This document shows positions 22,849 to 37,500 of a DNA stretch of 64,000 bases, one piece after another; within the stretch, counting starts at the first letter, position 1, and every line of letters starts with the position of its first letter. The translations under genes were made by a program, and so were the position numbers. This DNA comes from Brugia malayi (Eukaryota; Nematoda; Chromadorea; Rhabditida; Onchocercidae). The stretch covers positions 8,218,649 to 8,282,648 of the forward strand of contig NW_025062477.1 of NCBI RefSeq assembly GCF_000002995.4, written 5' to 3'. Below the pieces are notes generated by a model that searched no databases, was not told the origin of the DNA, and saw only the letters and a list, made by a program, of their open reading frames with translations.

Positions 22849-24903
22849 ATGGCAAAAAAGCAGTATGACTTATTATTCAAATTATTGCTTATTGGTGACA
22901 GTGGTGTTGGAAAAACATGCATTTTGTATAGGTTTAGTGATGATGCTTTCAACACTACTTTCATTTCTACTATAGGTTGGTTTTTTCTTTCAAGACGTTA
23001 ATTCGGCACGAAGAGTACCGAATCAACGTTTTGTAAATTTTTAAGTTAGCTTGGTTGCTTCATGATTAAATTGGTTAATCTATTACTTTGAAATTAAAGT
23101 GTTCAAGTGATAGATGTCCAGTTAATGTTGACTATTTCAAGGCCAGGTTGTGTTAAATTGGCTTAGTTAATCCATTGTAGCCGCTAGAAGATTTAATGAT
23201 TTATAAATAGTTTTAACTTTCAGGGATCGACTTCAAAATTAAGACAATAGAGCTAAAAGGAAAGAAGATTAAACTGCAGATTTGGTAAATCTTTAACATC
23301 CTCTATTAGATCATCTCCGTAATATGTTATAATATTGATTTAAACCAAAGTTTTGCAACTTTCCATCGATTGATCTCAGTTAATATTTCTTCCGAAAACA
23401 GAACTTATAGATATTGGGCACATGACATTCCGTAGTTTCTAGATCGCTATATATTGTATTCTTGATTAAACGTACTAGCAATTACTGGAGCTTTCTTATT
23501 AATTCTTCTATATGTATTACATAGCAGTTTAAAGTTGGACATCCGCTTTATAGATATACTTTGTAGATATGTATATGTTCATTTCTATATCTATTTAGTG
23601 ATCACTTTATAGGGATACTGCAGGACAGGAGCGATTTCACACCATAACTACATCATATTACCGAGGTGCGATGGGTATCATGTTAGTTTATGATATAACT
23701 AACGCGAAAAGCTTCGACAACATTGCTAAATGGTTAAGAAATATTGATGAGGTATTTATGTTTTTTTTTTTTCTGAGTGACGGAGATCTCTTTTAGATGA
23801 CACACTTCTTTAATATATACATCATAAATTTGTGAGACCAGCAAGGATATTCATGTTAAAAGGATTCATCTGCGAAGCTTTCTTTTAGACTCAAGAGAAT
23901 ATTTCGTGTTGAGAGGAATTGACTTCATATTTGGTTTTCTTTATTCTGGACTTGTTTTAAGCAAGCTTGGAACATAATTTTTTTAGGGTTTGTAGATATA
24001 AGTGAAATTCCAAGCTTAGAGCTTAGAAAGTTGTGTTCATGAACCTTCTTTAGTCTTATAACAATGTATGAAGGAAGTAGTATGTTTCTATTATCGAATG
24101 TTAAATTAGAGTCTTTTTTTTTTATTTTTTTGTAATTTATTTTAGCATGCGTCAGAAGATGTGGAAAAAATGTTGCTGGGTAATAAGTGCGATATGGCTG
24201 AGCGGCGAGTAGTATCTCGTGAAAGAGGCGAGAAAATAGCCAACGATCACGGTATTAGGTTTCTGGAAACATCTGCTAAGGCAAATATACAGATTGACAA
24301 AGCATTCTATGATCTTGCCGAAGCTATTCTTGATAAAGTTAGTGTTTTTGGCTGTTTAAGTATTTAGGAATTATATCTTACTAATTATATGAACAGCACT
24401 TTATTCTACTGAAAACAGCCATGACTAAGGCACACGAAGCATTCTTTCTCTTAACACGTATCCTACTTTGCTTAATATTGTCACTGGCGTTCTGATTTCC
24501 GCGCATTGAGAATCAAATTACTGCATGCAATAATGCAAAATGTAACAGCAGGTAGGTTGCTGTTATAGGTAGATGTAAGCATTTAGGAATTAAATTGATG
24601 AGGAAAGCAAGAATACAATTAAATTCGCTAGTTAGTATCCATTTTGAACAACCAGAATTAGAGATGGAGGAAATTTCTGACAAATACTTTATTAATGTCT
24701 CCGAGATTTAAAGAGATTCGAGCAGTTATTATTTAGTTGACTTTACGTAACATATATTGATTTATACATTTTTTAAAGTTGTGTTGTATAATACTTTTAA
24801 TGTTTTTTAGATGCCAATTAAAAACGAAGGAATGAAGCAACCAACAATACGGCCCGCAGAACCACAGAATAATGTAGCAATAGGTAGATTGTCATGCTGT
24901 TAA
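22849..24903 (+). CDS. rab-10: RAB-10 small GTPase
   Basis: Rab10 GTPases direct endosome-to-plasma-membrane recycling and polarised exocytosis. Five exons (22849-22975, 23224-23284, 23613-23751, 24146-24337, 24811-24903) join in phase to give 203 residues, the usual Rab length. The P-loop GDSGVGKT is at about 15-22. The effector region has FISTIGIDFKIK, followed by [19 protein letters not shown], typical of the Rab8/10/13 group. Guanine recognition is by GNKCDM and [19 protein letters not shown] favours Rab10 over Rab8. The last exon reads GRLSCC and stop, giving the C-terminal double cysteine for geranylgeranylation. A GGTAGATTG inside the last exon looks like a donor. If it were used, it would remove the prenylation site, so it is probably not used. 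Confidence 0.97.
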
Positions 24904-27900
24904 TTTATTCTTCATAAGCATTTTCTTTTGGTAAACAGTTAATATAATATTTCATTAAGTGTTTCATACCTTTCTGCTTTTACCATTAATTCAACCATAT
25001 GAACGCGAAAGAAGGACATTGCATATAATTGTTCTCTGAATGTGTAATTGTTTGACGTAATTGAGATGTAATAATGATTTTTGGCTATTACAACAAAAAA
25101 AAATCTCTTTTTCTATTAAAGCTCAATGTTTCGTCCTTGTTGATTTCGGCCGTTGCTGTACTGTATCATTTTCATGTCTCATTTTGCTTTTTATAAGCTT
25201 TTTCGAAGTTTAAAAGCATAATAGAAAATATGGATATAATTTTAAGAAGTTAGTTTTTACGTGTTTTACGTAAAAAAACCTTTTTATGGTCAGAAGTGGT
25301 GGGATGAAATTCAAGACGAAAATTCATGTTAGGATGTGAAAGTTTCCAAAAGATCTGTTTTTAAAACATGTAAATGATGAATCACTGCTGAAAATATTTA
25401 TCCGATGCTCAAAATAGCAGATGCCAGAGATTGTTGTCATTTGCAACTCGATATGAATTTATGAAAAGCTCAAAAATTTTTCCTGTATTCTTAGGCGGAT
25501 TATTTAATTGCATCCATATCTAGCCCTCTTATTTGGAATTCATCACTTCCATTTATTCCCTGTTCCAAATTTTATTTTGCTTTTTACGGGATTTTTTATT
25601 CTATTGAAATATGTTTTTACAAACTATCTTCCTAAAAGGAGTAGAAAGTTTATTAATATTCTTTTCGTATGAATTCCTTCATAAATTTTTGATCTTCAGT
25701 ATTTCTGGAATTTCTTTTACCTTCGTCTCCTCATTTCCTGTTCGTAGTCTTGCTGCTTTGAAATAACGCTCATTTGTGGTCTTGCTGCTTTGAAACAGCA
25801 ATCACTTTTACGAATTAAAGATATGGTTGCCCACTTCTGGTTCATAGTTTTACATTTATTCGCAAGCTTTTGTCGTGCATCATGTTTTGTATTTTTCCTT
25901 TTTCTTTTCATCGTTGTCATTTGTGAACTTTTTTTGTTACAAAAAAATCAATGACTTTTTGGTTAGTTTGTTTGGATTGGCTAACGGAGTTTTAGCGGGT
26001 TGATCGGTCCAATTATGTCCAAGCTAGACTTATTTCCACATCGATAGAATTGTTTAGAAGTATTAAAATAGAGAAAGTTCCGACTTCATGGGAGAAAAGG
26101 AAAGACTTCAGTCTCAAATCCCTTATTTACTTGTGTGTCGTCTATATACTTTTCTACTTTTTTGTCTGTATTAGAAAGAAAAGCGTTGGAAGCTTCCTTC
26201 TTTCTACTTGTTTCTTGATGCGCTTTTGAATAACAAAATTTTATATCCTTTTGTAAATTGAATAAAGTAAAACCGTATATTTCCTGCAAATACTTTTGAA
26301 ATGTTTCACATCCATTATGACCATTTTAGACTGATAAGTTTAAGTAGTTGTCGGTTAACTGACACAGTTCAAAGCAAGTAAAAATTGAATGCCAATGCCA
26401 GTGAAGGGAATGATACATAGCATCTGCATCTCTTGACTTAACTTTTCTCCACAGTTGGTGTGTCAAAGTCAGCATTATGTTGTTTGTGTGATGTTAGACA
26501 ACAAGCGGACTTTTGTGAAGTCGTTACATCTGGATATCGGAGTATCGTGTAGGCTGTTTGTAGAAGCTGGTGACGATTTGCATGTCACATTTTTAGACAT
26601 TTCAGTTCTTTATATACTGAAAGAGAGAAATCGTGGTAATCATCAACTTACTAGTATAGTATATAGGCGAAAATCCCCCTGTCAGTGTACTGGGTTTATA
26701 AATGCATATTCGAGATGACTTGCCTTAATTTTTTTTTTTTAAATTTTGGATTTCAGGAAAGCTATTGTTCTAAAAAAAGTAGAACCCAATACTCGAACAA
26801 TTGCTCTAAACCATTTAAACTTGCATTACAAAATTTGAAAAATGCTGTTATTTGATTCTTCACGAAATCTCCGTATTTCATTTTATCAAAAATATTTAAG
26901 ACTATCTTTATAAAATTCAAATCATTTATTCTTTTGAAGGTGTAATTAATATTTCATAATTTCAAATAAAAGCTAGTAGCTAGTATTTGTCATCTGGAAT
27001 TATCCTTGAACGGCTGGAAAATATCAATGGCATTATAAATTTCTGAGAAATAAATTGCTGGTTGGAGTAGTGAAACAAGATAAAATCGACGAATGCTCTG
27101 AAAACTGTGTACTATAAAAAGCTTTCGAATAATACCAATAACATGAAAGATGTCAGGGGGGAATTTAATGATTCCAATGGACACTAGCGCTGTGATCGAT
27201 TCAATCTCGTCAACTCGACAAGTATTTACTTTCAATTTCTAATCATAAAAAAGATCAGAGATGAAATTCGAATTGAACATAAATTCCAGTGGGGAAGAGT
27301 AAAAGGACTGAAAATACAAGTAAGTCCAAATTTAATTTGATATTATCATTATTTCTTTAATTTCTCAGTATTTTCCAGCATTGTAAATCAGCGAAGGTAG
27401 CATTAACTAAACTAATGAAATCGAAATGAAAGATTGTGACCGTTCAGGCATCATTACTAATGATAATAAGCATTGGAGATTTCTTTTCTGTTTTTTCTAA
27501 ATTCTTAATTTCTTTCTTTTGATGTTGCTATTATAGATGGAATGTGATCAAAGCAATGGTTTGAAAAATTTCTATTATGATAGCAATAATAAAGAACAAA
27601 AATTGGAGATTAGTTGAATATATAGATTCCTAAAAAAAAAGAAATTTCTTTTATTTGTATCATCATTGACTTTACGATAACTTACCAAACATTATGAAAA
27701 CTAAATTGGGAATAATTTCTAAAAAGTACTGACTTCATTCGGAAACAACAAATAACGTTTCCAACAAAAACATCTACGGAACTCATTATGTATCGAAATG
27801 AAAAGTTTGTAAATTCTGTGTATTCCTAATTGTTGTTGATCCATCAGCTGAGAGAAATGAAAAGTGATGCCTTTGAGAAATAAAAACAATTCATACAACG

Positions 27901-28532
27901 TACCATGAATTTATATGTTTGCAAAAGTGGTGGATGATTTGGAATGTAACTGCACTTTTTTCCATGAATTGTGCGCAATTAATAATTTGAATGTTTTTTG
28001 ATTTATTTGTACAGTTATTGCATCCATCAGTATTTACTACCTCTTTATTTTTCTATACCTTTCATTTCATTCACTATTTAAAAAAGAAGAGTATTTATAT
28101 GTCACTGTTCCCGTTTGGTAGCAATTCTTTTGTCACTTAATTTTCATCAAAAAATGAAGTATTGAAGAAGAAGAGAGATGATAAACGAAGGATAGAATCG
28201 ATGAAATTGTTGGAAACAGGTTTTTCTCGGAAAGGTTTGATAACAGAATGGGCAGCAATATGCTGTTGCTTTCAGATGTTTGTGGTATCTGTCTTTTGAT
28301 AACTTCACTGTACTCTAAATGAACGTTTACATAATGACTAATTAGTGGATGGGAGAGTAAAATTAAGTGCGTTTTTATTATCAATTGTGAATGTTTTATC
28401 GAAGACAAAAATTTCATCTTTTCCTTCTTGCTTTGATAAAACTGGAGTACTGCATGCCTTACCTTACTCTCTAATTTTTTCTTCACTTCCTTTTTTCAAG
28501 CAAAAACTTTTAAGGAACATTTTTCAAGATAA
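24904..28532. other. Intergenic spacer between rab-10 and the TRPM gene
   Basis: A+T-rich, with no exon-like stretch that has splice support on either strand. A short direct repeat (CTTGCTGCTTTGAAA, twice) occurs within 25740-25800. Candidate frames at 26455-26718 and 28133-28486 have no recognisable motif. The promoter of the TRPM gene is presumably near the right end. Confidence 0.5.
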
Positions 28533-31500
28533 ATGCAAGATTGTGCTTCGATAACCAACGCTGAATTTATTTCGCCACCTGATGATTCAAATGATGATTT
28601 CAACACCAGCAATTTTCGAAGGTTTGTTATTACAGTGCAAAGTTAAGTGATTATTTTTAAGTGAAATAAATACCTTTCTTGCCTCTTAAAAATTTTAAAA
28701 CTCAATTAATATGTGAAATTAGGTTAAAAATACTTATTTAAATGGTACTTATTTAAATAATGCTGGTTTTATTATGCCATTTGAAATTTCGAAATGATTT
28801 TAAATGGAAATTTCTAAATTAATTTGCAGGAATAGTTCAGTAAATTCTTTCCGCTGTACAGCGCCACGTAATTCTTTAAGTGGACAACAATTTTATTCCT
28901 TAGTTAATGTTCCAAATAATTATCATACTGTGGAAAACATCAAACAAAAACGATCCTCTAAGCTATTCGATCGACCTGAACTTTTTATGCATGCATTAGT
29001 AAGTTTTTTTAATATGTGTTTAAATATTTGTTTGTTATATGTTTTAATATATATTTAATAATAAGTTTAATACCAAAAATCTAAAATGATTTCGAAAATT
29101 TTTTTAACTTGATTTTTTGAGAAATTTGAGGAAATCAATTCTTTTTTATCATATGATTTTTGTGTTCTCAAAATAAAAAAAAAAAAACAGATTAGTAGCA
29201 TATTATTAAATAATCTTGTGATATATAAGAATAAGGTCACCTAGAATAACTTTTCTATGTTATCTTCGTTTTTTCGGATGGACTTTGAATTATCAAATTA
29301 CAAGAAATCCAAACTATCATTCTCATCCTTGTCTGAGATCATCATATTGAATTTATTATTATACTTTTAAAGGAATCACTCAGTAACAGATATGATTATT
29401 TTTCTATGGAAAGATGTGGATGACAAATTTGTAAAGTTAATTTTTTTTTCATACGTTTTTTCAGACCGAAAAATTGAAGGGACCTTGGATTGAACAGGTC
29501 TTTCTGAAACGCGAATGCATCAGATACATTCCAACTTTTGGGACGAACAAGTAAATAATTGTTTGAAACATTTCATTTTTACAGTATGAAAATTGTGATA
29601 GTTTTGTGTTGCAAGGATAACGGGAGTTTGTGGGAGCTGCATAGTGTCGATCGATTGAGAATGATAAAAGTCCCTGAGAAAGTTATGAATTGTTCTCGAT
29701 GTTCTAGCATTGCTTCAAGAGTTGATCAGTAATAGGAATTAGTGATTCCTTGTTTTACTCATTAATTAATCCTCTTACCAATACATTTCATTTATTGAAA
29801 TAGCATAAACAGAAATTTTGGAATCATGATTGATACCTAAGGCGAAATATTGTACATTCGGCCAGATCAAAAGACATAATAGCGATGGCATCGCATTCGA
29901 CTACTGAAAATCAATAAAAGTATACTAATGATTGCTGTTAATAAAAAAAAAAATCACTGAAATATTGGACTTTTTAATTACAAACAAATTTAAAAGATAA
30001 AAGAATAATTGGGAATCCCAAACTTCCCTAATGATATGACATTGTTGACCAAATCATTTTAGGATTATGGCACCTTTTATTGGACTCTAAAATTATCAGT
30101 GCATTGTGCAAAGTATTTTTTAATGGTTAAATTACTTTTTTACTTTTAAATTATTTTGAAAAAAAAAATGATAATATTTCAGATGCGGTTGTGGACTGTC
30201 TCTGAATGCGCATAGCCTGGCAGTAATATCACAGTTTAGAGCAACAATGATGAACGATGAAGCAGCAGTGCGATCATCAAGTCAACCAGTACGTTGGAGT
30301 ATTACCGAGCATACAAAAACCGCTCACACAGATGCCTTTGGAACTTTGGAATTTTCGGTATTCTTTTAGACAAATATATGTTTTGTGAAATTTCATGAAA
30401 TTTTAAATTTGGCATGGGTATCATTCTTTCCTAATCTCATCAGACCTTTTCCATGTTATCCCAATGCCATTATCCTTATGTGTCTTAATATCCCTCTAAA
30501 TATTTTGAGCTTATAGGGTGGTGCTCATGCACACAAAGCGCATTATGTTCGTTTGGGCTACGATTCAGATCCTTCTGACATCATGTATCTGATGGAAAAA
30601 ATCTGGGGACTGGACCCGCCTCGTCTTGTTATCACAGTTCATGGTGGCATCACCAATTTCGAGTATTCTTTCATTATTTTGCTTTTTCGAATTCAGTTGA
30701 ATAACGTAAAACTCTTAATTTTTATTACAAAAAACTTGGAAGTTATTAATTTCGAAGAGTGCAAGAGAAACTCGGTCAAGTATTTCGGAAAGGAATGCTG
30801 AAAGCGGCACAAACAACGGGAGCTTGGATTATAACTGCCGGAATAGATGCCGGAGTGGTACGACATGTCGCTACTGCCCTCGATGAAGCTGGCATATCAG
30901 CAAGGTATTTTCCTTATCTGTTTAATTTTCAGTAGTTTGAAGGGAAGCTGATTTGCTGATTAAAATATATTTATTTAATATGATACGTTAAATCACTTCT
31001 CACAATTTACTTTTTCATGAGCTTCCATCCTTTCTGTCTGAGAGTCATTATCAAATTTTTAGGATGCGATCAAAAGTAGTTACAATAGGAATTGCCCCTT
31101 GGGGTTTATTGAAACGACATGAAAAATTAATCGGCAAAGATATCGTTGTATCCTACGACCCACATTCCTTTTCTTCCAAAAGTAAATATGCAACGTTGAA
31201 TGATCGACATTCGTATTTCTTACTTGTGGATAATGGGACAAATGGAAGGTAGTGCATTAAAAGTTTATTGTTCATGTCGATTTGCTGTATATTTTTTGCA
31301 TCTATGTGAATGAAGCATGATAATTCAGTCTTTAACAAATCTTGGACACAGATACGGCGCTGATATCATATTGCGAAAACGTTTTGAAGAATTCATAGCT
31401 CGAAAACAAACAATTGGTTTGGGGACACGACATGTACCTGTCGTTTGCGTGGTGTTGGAAGGTGGCACTTGCACTATCCGAGCAATACTTCAATATTTAG

Positions 31501-34500
31501 CCAAGTACGTTGTTTCTAAAAAGCGTATCGTAGATGGTTTGATGACTGGATTGCATGACTCGTTTAATTTTCAAGATTTCAGTCAACCTCCAGTTCCGGT
31601 GATCGTTTGTGATGGTAGTGGAAGAGCTTCAGATCTCATTGCATTTGCACGTCAACATGTTCAGGAGAATGGGTTAATTATTATTTGGCCTAGTACTAAT
31701 AACTTCATGACGAAACATTGAACTTTTATTATGGTCCACTGATAAGCTAACTGAGCTGAGATTCAAAATCTGACAACACATTCATAAACGATTATTATTC
31801 ATGAACTTTTGAAATTTCGGTATATACTTACTTTTTCTCTTATAACGAAATAAAACTAAACGACTAGTGAAAGAAATGTTGCAACGAATGATTTGCAAGA
31901 AATGAATTTTAATGACTTGTCGTCATGCGCTAAATTTATCTTCACCTTCTTTACTTTGTACAGTGTTTTCGACATATTTTAGGAAAAAAAATATTCGGAA
32001 CATGAAATGCTAATAGTTAGATAAAAGCTGTAACAGCTTAGATCACATGAATTTTCAGGAATTTGCCGCGAGAAATTCGTGTGCAACTTCTCACTCTGGT
32101 TGCCTCGGTATTTCGTTACAGTACAACACCGGCAGAACAAATTCTTGAAGAAATATTGTGTTGCGCCAAACATCGTGATTTGGTACATTGATTGTATTTA
32201 AATGGCTTTCTGTTTCTAATCATTCATTTTATTTCCAATTTGTTTTTTCTTGTCTTTTACAGTTGACAGTTTTTCGTTTGAGTGGAAACAAGAAGCAAGA
32301 CGTTGATCACGCCATTCTGAGTGCTATATTGAAGGGACAAAATCTTTCAGCAGCTGACCAGGTACTATTGTTACTGAAGTTGACCAATACTACATATGGA
32401 ATTTCTAAAAACATCTAGTTAGTATTAATTTTCAACCGTGTGATAAGTTGAATGGATAATTATTTTCAAAATTGTTTTTTGATAAGCGAAATCTTGAAGC
32501 AATTCGATCAAAATGGCTTTAAAATAACTAATTTTTAGCTTGCGTTAACCCTTGTATGGAATCGAGTGGACATTGCACGCTCAGATATCTTCTTGGCCAA
32601 TCTAAACTGGAATCCACATCTATTATATAATGCAATGATGGAAGCGTTGGTATTGGATCGCGTCGATTTCGTTAAACTTTTATTGGAAAATGGAGTTTCG
32701 ATGAAGAAATTTCTGACAATCAGTCGATTGGAACAGCTTTATAATATGGTTATTAGCTTCTATTTAATCCTTCTATTTAATATGGTTATTATTAGCTTCT
32801 ATTTTAATTTTACTTTTCAGTTCCTTCGATTTTTCACACCACTTTAGATATCAGTTGACTTAATTATGTAGTTGGAAATATAATTTTAAATAATGACTTA
32901 AATTTTATTTGCTTATCATTTTTAATGTAAGTTACTACTATTTAGAAATAACAAAGGAAAATTTTTTTATCACATTATGGGTCATTGATTTATGCTCAGG
33001 AACAAGATTCAATTCTACCTCTAATCAACGATAACATGTCGATAATTGATGGCCGAATTACATTGCCAAAAATTGGAGTTGTTATCGAGCGACTGATGGG
33101 AAACGCTTACAGATGTTCGTACACATCCAGAAAATTCAAAAATAAATACGAAAAATGCAGGAAGAAAGCGCTGGTGAGTAATAAATAGAGTATATATGAG
33201 AATGAATGTTTCCTTAATTAAATAAAAAAAAAACGAATTTGCATCTTTTCAGATTTCTAGAATTCCAAGTTTCCGAAGTCTTTGTGCTACGTATTCGAAA
33301 ACAAGAAAAATAGCTGGTGTAATGTTTTATTTTGATTTCACACAAGCATCTTCTGAATTTTCATTTAGTGAAATTCAGGCTTCGTATCATCTTGAAACTT
33401 TTGAGTAGTAGAGAACGCAGAATCGAGAAGTACTGCAACTTTCATAAAGAGATTTACGAATTTTAACACTCACAAATTTGTATACGTCCTAGTCTGCAAA
33501 TAGAGAGCTTGAATCTCAGGGACTCTCTTAAGGACATGTAGTTTATTTGGTCATTATTTAAATTGATGCTTCAAAAAACTTTTGATATTTTTAACTATTT
33601 TAAATCGCGAGGAAACTTTGATTTACTATTACTTGTTCAGGAAGCCAGAAGTAATATGAGGAAAAGATTGCGAAGGGAAAACAAAGAGGGTGAGAAGAAT
33701 TGTTTGTTATATTCTCATTGTTTGTTATGGAAATGAGTTTCACACAAATGAGGTTGCAAGAATTGTCGGAATAGCAGCTCATTTCACCAAGCTGAAAAAA
33801 AATCTGAAATGAATGGGCTTAACTGACCAAGATAGTAGTTTTTAAAATATGCTAACCGTTTTCGCAAATAAGCGCTCATATTAACATTCATTCTCTTATT
33901 GGCAGATGATGATTTTCAATTCCCATTCAATGATTTAATGTTATGGGCAGTCCTGTCACGTCGACAGGAGATGGCACGTTGCATGTGGATGTATGGTGAA
34001 GAAGCTATGGCCAAAGCATTGGCTGCTATAAGGCTTTACAAAAGTATGAGCAAGGAGGCTGCAGATGAATACATCGAAGTTGAAGTATCCAATGAACTTC
34101 GGGAGTTTGCAGAGTTTGCTCTTTTATTTTTTTAGAAGTAAAAATTATCCACTCAAAAAAATATGTGGTGGATGTATTATGCATTTTGCTAATTTGAACA
34201 GCTTTAATTTCATTGAATTTTTTTAGAATAGCAATATTTAATTTGATAGTTTGACAGTTGCAGTCACAGTGAATTAGTATTAGCCTATAGATGAACTGTG
34301 CATTTCCAGTGAAGGAACTATGGGTGTAACTCTCATGAATTATTCCGGTTCTGAAATTGAACGAGTTCTTCAAATTCTTACTTTGCAGGGAGTTCAAAAG
34401 AGAAAGCTTAAGTTTGCTCAATCATTGTCACTTGCAAGATGATGCAGGAACTCTTCGATTGCTAACAGCTGAATTACCTAATTGGGGACATCATACTTGT

Positions 34501-37500
34501 CTATCGTTGGCTGTTATTGCGAATCATCGAAGATTCTTGGCTCACCCATGGTGAATATTTACTTATCTTGAAGTGACTGATTAATCGAACATTACGGTCT
34601 TCAATTAAACTTTTCTAATTCTTCCAAAATTCATTCGCTATTATTAGTAGACTCTTTTTCAAATACAAACATTAGAAAAATAGACTAGATGAACTAAAAT
34701 TAATCTCAGAAAAGGAAAACTTAAGGCATATTCTTAATTGAATTGGTTGCAATATTGTTTACTGCTTCATAAACATGTGACAGTAATTGCTGCTTAAATT
34801 TGATATACTTATTGTCTGAGTCATATTTGTAACATCTGCAAAAAATTTAACTCTTAAAATTGAGGTTTTTTCTAAAGCTTTTGTTTCAGCAAAAAATTCA
34901 TTTTAGCTGTCAAATTTTGCTGGCTGACTTATGGCATGGTGGTCTTGGCATCAAAAGGTACTTTTTGTGAAATTATCAACTATTTCTTCCAGCTATTCAA
35001 ACTTAAAAGTAATTTTAGCACTGGCTTTTCCTCCTAGCATTTTATTGCTGGATGTGAAAGCACGAATTTCTAATCGTCGAATGGATTCTTTCACACGACA
35101 TTCGTTTGTGATCGAAGGGAATGAATTCAATAACGTAAGAATTCTCATTCGACCATTTTTGTCAACCAATTTTAGTAATACCTGCTTATTGGTTAAAGGC
35201 TTTCTAGTATATCAATTATTAATTAATTATCTTGCAGGAGAAAGATGATCATAGTGAGAATAGTGCTTCTTCATCGTTTCATACTTCAGAAGTATGTCTT
35301 TTTTCCTACTTTACACAGGTTGTATGCTTTTTTAAAATTCCTAACTTTCAGTAGTTTTAGCACTTAAAAATAAGACGGAAAACCAGATACAAGACATCCA
35401 CATTCTCGCAACGTATGACAAATTTTTTCGAGACAGCCAACTTAATCGAAGAAACTTTACGGGTCAAATCAGGAGCTATAGACCCGCGAAAACCAGTTGG
35501 CACAAGTTTGCAAGAGGTTGAAGAGGTACCTTTCCATTTAATTGTAGTCAAATTACAAAGTCACTAGGTGCCATCCAGATCAGAAGGCTATTACATTATC
35601 ATTGACAGTTCCTCAAATTTCATTTTTATAAGTTAGAAGACAGCTTTAAAATTAATAAAGAAAACTATGTTTATAGATAGAGAAGGTTATCATAATTAAT
35701 TGTTGTTATATTTAAAGGTTATGTCTCACATTAACTCTCCCACACTTTTTTTTCTTTTTGAAATGAAAACTTACAAAGCATCGTACTGGACACTCTTTCT
35801 CATTCTTAATGTCTGTCCGTGTGCGAAAAAAATTTTTTTTTTACAGATGACACGAAAAACATCGTGGACGACTAAATTTAGTATTTTCTATTCTGCTCCG
35901 ATTACTACTTTCTGGATATGGCTTGCAAGTTATTTCGTATTTCTGAGCGTCTACACATACGTAATACTGATTGAATTCCCAGTAAAGCCAACTCAAGTGG
36001 AATGGTTTCTTCTTGCATATGTTGTCGCTTTTGTTATGGAACATTTTCGAAAAGTAACTTTTAAATACTCATGTACACATATAGTTATTGATTTATTTTT
36101 TCTCTGCTACTTAGAAGATATTTTGGTAACACAAAAAATAAAATAGTACAGTATTATTGTTTACATATGCTTTCTTTCATTTAATCAGTAGTATTGCCAT
36201 GAGTAATTTTGCTTCCTTTTATTTCTTTTTCTTTGAATTTTAGTTGCTGGTACAGGAAGCAAGTACCATTCTCGAGAAAATACGTGTCTATTTTGATCGC
36301 TGTTGGAATTACTTGACTTGCTTAGCTATTATAACATTCTTTATTGGTTTTGCGTTTCGGTGTAATCACCTGACACGTCATTCATACGGACGAATCATTT
36401 TATCATGCAATATTGTGTTTTGGTACATTAAACTTCTGGATTTCATGGGTGTTCATCCAAGGCTAGGACCATACATACAGATGACAGGAAAGATGGTAAA
36501 CTTTTTTGAAGATAATTCTGAAATAGATAGGAAATAACCTGTTTAGTAATTGAATGATAACATTTTTCTCTTTCCGTAAAAATAACATTTATTCGGGCGG
36601 TAGAGAGATTCAAATAAATTTAGCTATATCTTTTTGAGTATTGATAATGTCACTTGAGGAAATTTGTGACAGATTTGCAAATTAAGTTTTCTCATTTTCC
36701 CACTTTGATAACGTATATCACTTTTTTTTTTTCAGTTTGCGCATTGTTAGCTAATTTTCGAAAGTTGAATATAGGGTTTTTGCATTTTTGTTTCCAAGTG
36801 TAGGTTGTTTATCTTAGATTGTAAACATGATGTATATTCTGGCTCTGTTGTTGGTGACACTGATGTCTTTCGGAATATCACGACAAGCAATCACTTATCC
36901 TCACGAAAAATGGCAATGGCTCTTGATAAGGAATATTTTTTACAAACCGTATTTCATGCTGTATGGTGAAGTATATGCAGGAGAAATTGATACCTGCGGA
37001 GACGAAGGTAAATTTTATAAACTATTCCAGTTACCAGTCTTTTTCTATCAAGGTAGGAGGAGATTCTTACTTTCAGTACCAAAATTATTACACTAACTGA
37101 TTTCGCAGTCTTTCAAAACTAGACATGTTGGAGACTTGCCGTATCCCCGAAAATAAAACAGGAAAATATATGAAGGTAATGAATGCTATTTGTGACTGTA
37201 TCTCTTCTTAAGCATGTTTGCTAAAAGTGTCAGTTTGAACTGTTAGGGGAGGTATTTTGTAAGTATACTTCGTTGTCAGGTATTAACTGCGTTCCTGGTG
37301 GATGGATACCGCCAATTCTGATGACCATCTTCCTTTTAGTGGCAAATATTCTTTTGATCAACATGCTAATCGCTATTTTCAAGTAAGGAATTACAGCTAA
37401 TGAATTTTTTGATGCGTGCAGTGCAAAGACTCGAGAAAATGGATCTGAAAAGCATTGTACAACATTGCATCAAAATTTAACTTCAGTTTAAAATTCTTCT

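Noticed and set aside
26455..26718. 87-codon frame between rab-10 and the TRPM gene
   Set aside because: No recognisable domain and no neighbouring exons in phase.
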